Assembly: GCA_002399565.1 (NCBI GenBank) | Contig: DHDW01000026.1 | Location: 24,191-32,115, forward strand | Direction: 5' to 3' | From: Bacteroidales bacterium UBA4866 | GTDB lineage: Bacteria; Bacteroidota; Bacteroidia; Bacteroidales; P3 | DNA: 7,925 bases | Shown here: piece by piece, positions 6,701-7,925 of the stretch | How positions within the stretch are numbered: position 1 is the first letter of the stretch | How the letters are laid out: each line of letters begins with the position of its first letter | Program-made: the position numbers and the translations under genes | Notes under the pieces: model-generated | The model's input: only the letters and a program-made list of their open reading frames with translations | Database searches by the model: none | Told to the model about the DNA's origin: nothing

Positions 6701-7103
6701 TTCTCTTACAACTACAACAATGCCTATTTATTTGGATTATGATGTTGTAAATGAACAGCCTTATTGTTATAAAGTAAAATCAATTAATGGAGAATGTGAA
6801 AGTGCATTTACTAATATGATTTGTAAGACTTATTTAGGAATAGACAATATTCAAACAAATAATATAACAACAAAACTTTATCCTAATCCAACAGAGGGAA
6901 AAGTAAAATTGGAAATTGAAGGTTTAACCACTGAAGTTGATATTTTGGTTTATGATATGGTGGGTAGGGTTGTTCAAAGGCATAGTTTAAACAAAGGAAC
7001 AACTGAATTGGATATTGATTTGAGTGGTTATGCTAAGGGGGTTTATTCTATTAGGATAATGAATGATAGAATTAATCAAACTAAAAAACTTATTGTTCAG
7101 TAA
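3756..7103 (+). CDS. BspA-type leucine-rich-repeat surface protein with GCDS repeats, FN3-like domain and T9SS sorting domain
   Basis: This 1115-residue protein is probably exported by Sec, then by T9SS to the cell surface, and may be an adhesin; no ligand can be read from the sequence. The signal peptide is about residues 1-21 (MKKTLLILFAIIFA, cleavage after TQA). Residues 22-80 form the short domain that usually precedes BspA repeats (YNGKIIYYNIT, IPDSV). Residues 81-241 are seven 23-residue LRR_5 units, closed by a PPNITPITFY / LYVPCNSMSSY / YWSEF cap to about 285. Residues 288-333 are a degenerate GCDS unit and 334-949 twelve full units of 51-53 residues. Residues 950-1025 are FN3-like (IELNWQD, YVIYRN, YCYKV). 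Residues 1040-1115 are a T9SS type A sorting domain (LYPNPTEGKVKL, VYDMVGRVV, GYAKGVYSIRI, KKLIVQ). ATG 3756 is chosen because it opens the signal peptide and matches the paralogue's start. It appears monocistronic, with its own promoter-like sequence and terminator-like hairpin. Confidence 0.93.
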   Translation: MKKTLLILFAIIFAINLNTQAEDFSAIYNGKIIYYNITSTASPRTVAVTYLGSTYYSYSNEYSGVVSIPDSVLYSGNYYKVTSIGNYAFYNCSGLTSITIPNTVTSIGSSAFESCEGLTSISIPNLVTSIGGYAFAHCEGLTSITIPDSVTSINNYTFYECTGITSLTIGNSVTSIGVNAFRHIYQITSVIVPNSVTSIGSHAFNNCSGLTSITIGNSVTSIGDYAFSSCTGLTSIKCLAVNPPNITPITFYNINKSIPLYVPCNSMSSYQSASYWSEFTNHVSFKIAQFVTDTVCSNQTYTNYGANINNPGNYILVNGCDSVVLTLRVSPIYIDTIFAEICNNDTYTLNGFNASTAGFYTQNLQTTKGCDSIVNLSLVVNPIYNDTILAEIFSNEVYTLNGFNVNTAGFYTQNLQTIKGCDSVVNLSLFVNPIYLVNHYDTICKEQIYNNYGFNFIADTSGLYTQNLQTIKGYDSIINLYLIVNPIYNYTIQAEICSNEVYTLNGFNTNTAGFYTQNLQTIKGCDSIVNLSLLVNPIYNDTIIAEICSNEIYTLNGFYVNTAGFYTQNLQTTKGCDSVVNLSLLVNPIYNDTIIAEICQGETYSQFGFNENITGFYTQNLLTTKGCDSTVNLTLIINQPAITNLTAEICQGKVYTLNGFNASTVGLHTLNLQTYKGCDSIVNLTLTINQPAITNLIAEICQGETYTLNGFNVNTAGLHTLNLQTYKGCDSIVNLTLTINQLAITNLTAEICQGEVYTLNGFNISTAGLHTQNLQTIKGCDSTVNLTLTVNQPAITNFTAEICQGEVYTLNGFNVSTAGLHTLNLQTTKGCDSTVNLTLTVNQPAITNLTAEICQGEVYTLNGFNVSTAGLHTQNLQTIKGCDSIVNLSLVVNPISLTTYYDTICQGNIYNGYGFSFTADTTGRYTRNMQTINGCDSLIALYLTVKPTPIIPEGLDVQVRTNFIELNWQDNGSSYVIYRNNDSLTTTTMPIYLDYDVVNEQPYCYKVKSINGECESAFTNMICKTYLGIDNIQTNNITTKLYPNPTEGKVKLEIEGLTTEVDILVYDMVGRVVQRHSLNKGTTELDIDLSGYAKGVYSIRIMNDRINQTKKLIVQ
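3996..4478 (+). repeat. Seven BspA-type leucine-rich repeats (69 bp / 23 residues each)
   Basis: The unit reads VTSIGxxAFxxCxGLTSITIPNS, the LRR_5 / BspA consensus. Units 4 and 6 have TIGNS instead of TIPNS or TIPDS. Unit 5 (VTSIGVNAFRHIYQITSVIVPNS) has lost the Cys and Gly of the FxxCxG turn. The DNA copies are similar enough to allow slippage or recombination between units. Confidence 0.9.
4617..6602 (+). repeat. Thirteen GCDS repeats (one degenerate, ten of 153 bp, two of 159 bp)
   Basis: Each full unit reads roughly AEICxxExYTLNGFNxxTAGxxTxNLQTxKGCDSxVNLxLxVNxxx, with two Cys 28 residues apart (for example residues 342 and 370 in unit 1), suggesting one disulfide per unit. Unit starts are 4755, 4908, 5061 (53 residues), 5220, 5373, 5526, 5679, 5832, 5985, 6138, 6291 and 6444 (53 residues). 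A shorter degenerate unit spans 4617-4754. Units 1-5 end in NPIY, units 6-10 in NQPA or NQLA, and unit 11 in NPIS. Unit 2 lacks the first Cys (Phe 393) and unit 3 the second (Tyr 474). Repeats of this kind are frequent in Bacteroidota exported proteins; I do not know a firm family name. A stalk-like beta-sandwich role is inferred. Confidence 0.9.
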
Positions 7104-7109
7104 TTTAGT

Positions 7110-7136
7110 GATTAATTGTTAGTAATTAATCTTTTA
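7110..7136 (+). terminator. AT-rich terminator-like hairpin after the large BspA-type gene
   Basis: GATTAATT (7110-7117) pairs perfectly with AATTAATC (7124-7131) around a 6-base loop, followed by TTTTATT. It begins 7 bases after the stop codon. The position and T-tract fit an intrinsic terminator, but the stem holds only one G-C pair, so it would be weak. Confidence 0.5.
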
Positions 7137-7143
7137 TTCTAAA

Positions 7144-7252
7144 CGTCATTGCGAGCCGAAGGCGAGGCTAATCGGCTTGCCGCTTGCCATAGCAAGAATC
7201 CAGAAAGCAATAATAATCCTGGATTGTTTCGGGCTACGCCCTCGCAATGACG
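7144..7252. mobile_element. 109-bp MITE/REP-like element with CGTCATTGCGAG inverted ends
   Basis: CGTCATTGCGAG (7144-7155) and CTCGCAATGACG (7241-7252) are perfect 12-bp inverted ends. Inside are the hairpins CTTGC-CATA-GCAAG (7183-7196) and AATCCAG / CTGGATT (7197-7203 with 7219-7225). The segment is far richer in GC than its surroundings. Sequences with these ends are known as scattered intergenic palindromic repeats in many bacteria, Bacteroidota included (recognised from memory, not searched). No coding capacity and no clear target-site duplication are visible. A 62-codon minus-strand frame through it (SLRGRSPKQS) is the usual spurious translation of this repeat. Confidence 0.8.
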
Positions 7253-7263
7253 GAAAAGGATGC

Positions 7264-7292
7264 TTTCTAATTAGATAAAAATTGTACTTTTG
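7264..7292 (+). promoter_or_regulatory. Second, more distal promoter-like sequence before the BspA paralogue
   Basis: TACTTTTG at 7285-7292 fits TAnnTTTG, with TTTC at 7264-7267 as a weak -33. It is 200 bases upstream of the paralogue's start codon and just downstream of the inverted-repeat element. It may drive a long leader or the 24-codon frame at 7318-7392, or be a chance AT-rich match. It lacks the GTTCAAA stretch shared by the two better-supported promoters. Confidence 0.25.
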
Positions 7293-7396
7293 CGTGTGAT
7301 TTAATTTGATTTTAAGAATGAAAAAGCTTCCCAATGTTTGCTTATTGAAACTTTTAAAACATATAATTTATGACAAAGGAAAAGGCGATTAAGGTT

Positions 7397-7423
7397 TTTA
7401 TTTCATTTTTTGTTGTACATTTG
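7397..7423 (+). promoter_or_regulatory. Candidate promoter of the BspA-type paralogue
   Basis: TACATTTG at 7416-7423 fits TAnnTTTG, with TTTA 19 bases upstream at 7397-7400, exactly the arrangement seen at 3658-3684. Over 29 aligned bases spanning the -7 motif and the start region the two copies agree at 23 positions. Expected leader length is about 60 bases, ending in an A-rich stretch (CAATAAAAAACAATAT) that also closely matches the other gene. Confidence 0.6.
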
Positions 7424-7491
7424 CGGAGTTCAAAGGAATTAACTTGAATACAGATAATTACTATTATAATTAACCAATAAAAAACAATATC

Positions 7492-7925
7492 ATGAAGAAA
7501 TCATTATTAATTTTATTCGTAATAATATTAGCAATAAACTTTGGCACCCAAGCAGCAGACTTCTCCGCAGTTTATAATGGGAAAACCATTTATTACAATA
7601 TCACATCCTCAACATCACCCCTAGGGGTTGCCGTAACTTATCAAGGGAATAGTTATGACTCTTATCCAAATGAATATTCAGGACTAATTATAATTCCTGA
7701 TTCAGTACAATATAATGGTAATTATTATAAGGTTACTTCTTTTGGTATTAATGCTTTTGCTAGTTGTATTTTATTGACATCAATAATAATTCCAAATTCT
7801 GTTACTTCAATTGATTTTAATTCTTTTAAAAATTGTAGTGGATTAAATTCAATAACAATCCCAAATTCTATAACTTCAATTAGTAGTGGTGCATTTGAAG
7901 ATTGCAGTGGATTAACCTCAGTTAC
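7492..7925 (+). CDS. BspA-type leucine-rich-repeat surface protein, 5' part only (paralogue of the gene at 3756)
   Basis: The open frame from ATG 7492 runs past the window end, with 144 complete codons visible. The signal peptide MKKSLLILFVIILAINFGTQA is nearly that of the gene at 3756. Then come the same pre-repeat domain (ADFSAVYNGKTIYYNIT, IPDSV) and the first BspA-type 23-residue repeats (VTSIDFNSFKNCSGLNSITIPNS, ITSISSGAFEDCSGLTSV). By hand alignment without gaps, about 70% of the first 80 residues are identical to the upstream protein. Secretion through Sec is clear. A T9SS C-terminus is expected by analogy but lies outside the window. The start is chosen because it matches the paralogue's start and opens the signal peptide. 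Whether GCDS repeats follow cannot be seen. Confidence 0.9.
   Translation, partial: MKKSLLILFVIILAINFGTQAADFSAVYNGKTIYYNITSSTSPLGVAVTYQGNSYDSYPNEYSGLIIIPDSVQYNGNYYKVTSFGINAFASCILLTSIIIPNSVTSIDFNSFKNCSGLNSITIPNSITSISSGAFEDCSGLTSV

Noticed and set aside
7146..7334. 62-codon open frame on the minus strand
   Set aside because: Half of it is the translation of the CGTCATTGCGAG inverted-repeat element (SLRGRSPKQS), a common spurious protein from such repeats.

Overview
The window looks like chromosome of a Bacteroidota bacterium, most likely a member of Bacteroidales that has a type IX secretion system (T9SS). The DNA is AT-rich. Possible promoters match the Bacteroidota -7 motif TAnnTTTG. One complete protein ends in a classic T9SS type A sorting domain, and another has the TPR / PD40 propeller / carboxypeptidase-regulatory / OmpA-C architecture typical of the phylum. 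No genus can be assigned from the sequence alone. All genes are on the + strand.

Layout. (1) Positions 3-1154 hold the 3' part of a large secreted or surface protein with a GNP-type beta-sandwich tail and a divergent T9SS-like C-terminus; its start lies outside the window. (2) A PorE-like, OmpA-family periplasmic protein (1114-3051) overlaps the end of that gene. Its OmpA domain has lost both canonical peptidoglycan-contact residues. (3) About 700 bp without a gene (3052-3755) are unusually structured: GC hairpins, TTAAAGTCC-type repeats, three 16-bp palindromes at exact 23-bp spacing that abut four 21-bp tandem units, and at least one plausible promoter. (4) A 1115-residue surface protein (3756-7103) carries a signal peptide, seven BspA-type leucine-rich repeats, one degenerate plus twelve complete 51-53-residue two-cysteine 'GCDS' repeats, an FN3-like domain and a T9SS sorting domain. 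(5) A 388-bp gap holds a terminator-like hairpin, a 109-bp inverted-repeat element with 12-bp perfect ends (CGTCATTGCGAG) and a promoter-like sequence. (6) The 5' end of a second BspA-like gene (7492 to the window end) is a paralogue of the first, including its promoter and leader.

How it fits together (inference). The window looks like a cell-surface locus. The OmpA/PorE-like protein would act in the periplasm at the envelope, and the flanking proteins would be exported through the outer membrane by T9SS. The two tandem BspA-like genes share promoter, leader and N-terminal domain, so they look like a duplicated, probably co-regulated adhesin family. Their repeats could change by recombination. 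The points most worth a second look are the degenerate OmpA ligand site, the reciprocal cysteine losses in adjacent GCDS repeats, and the mutually exclusive hairpins in the intergenic palindrome array.
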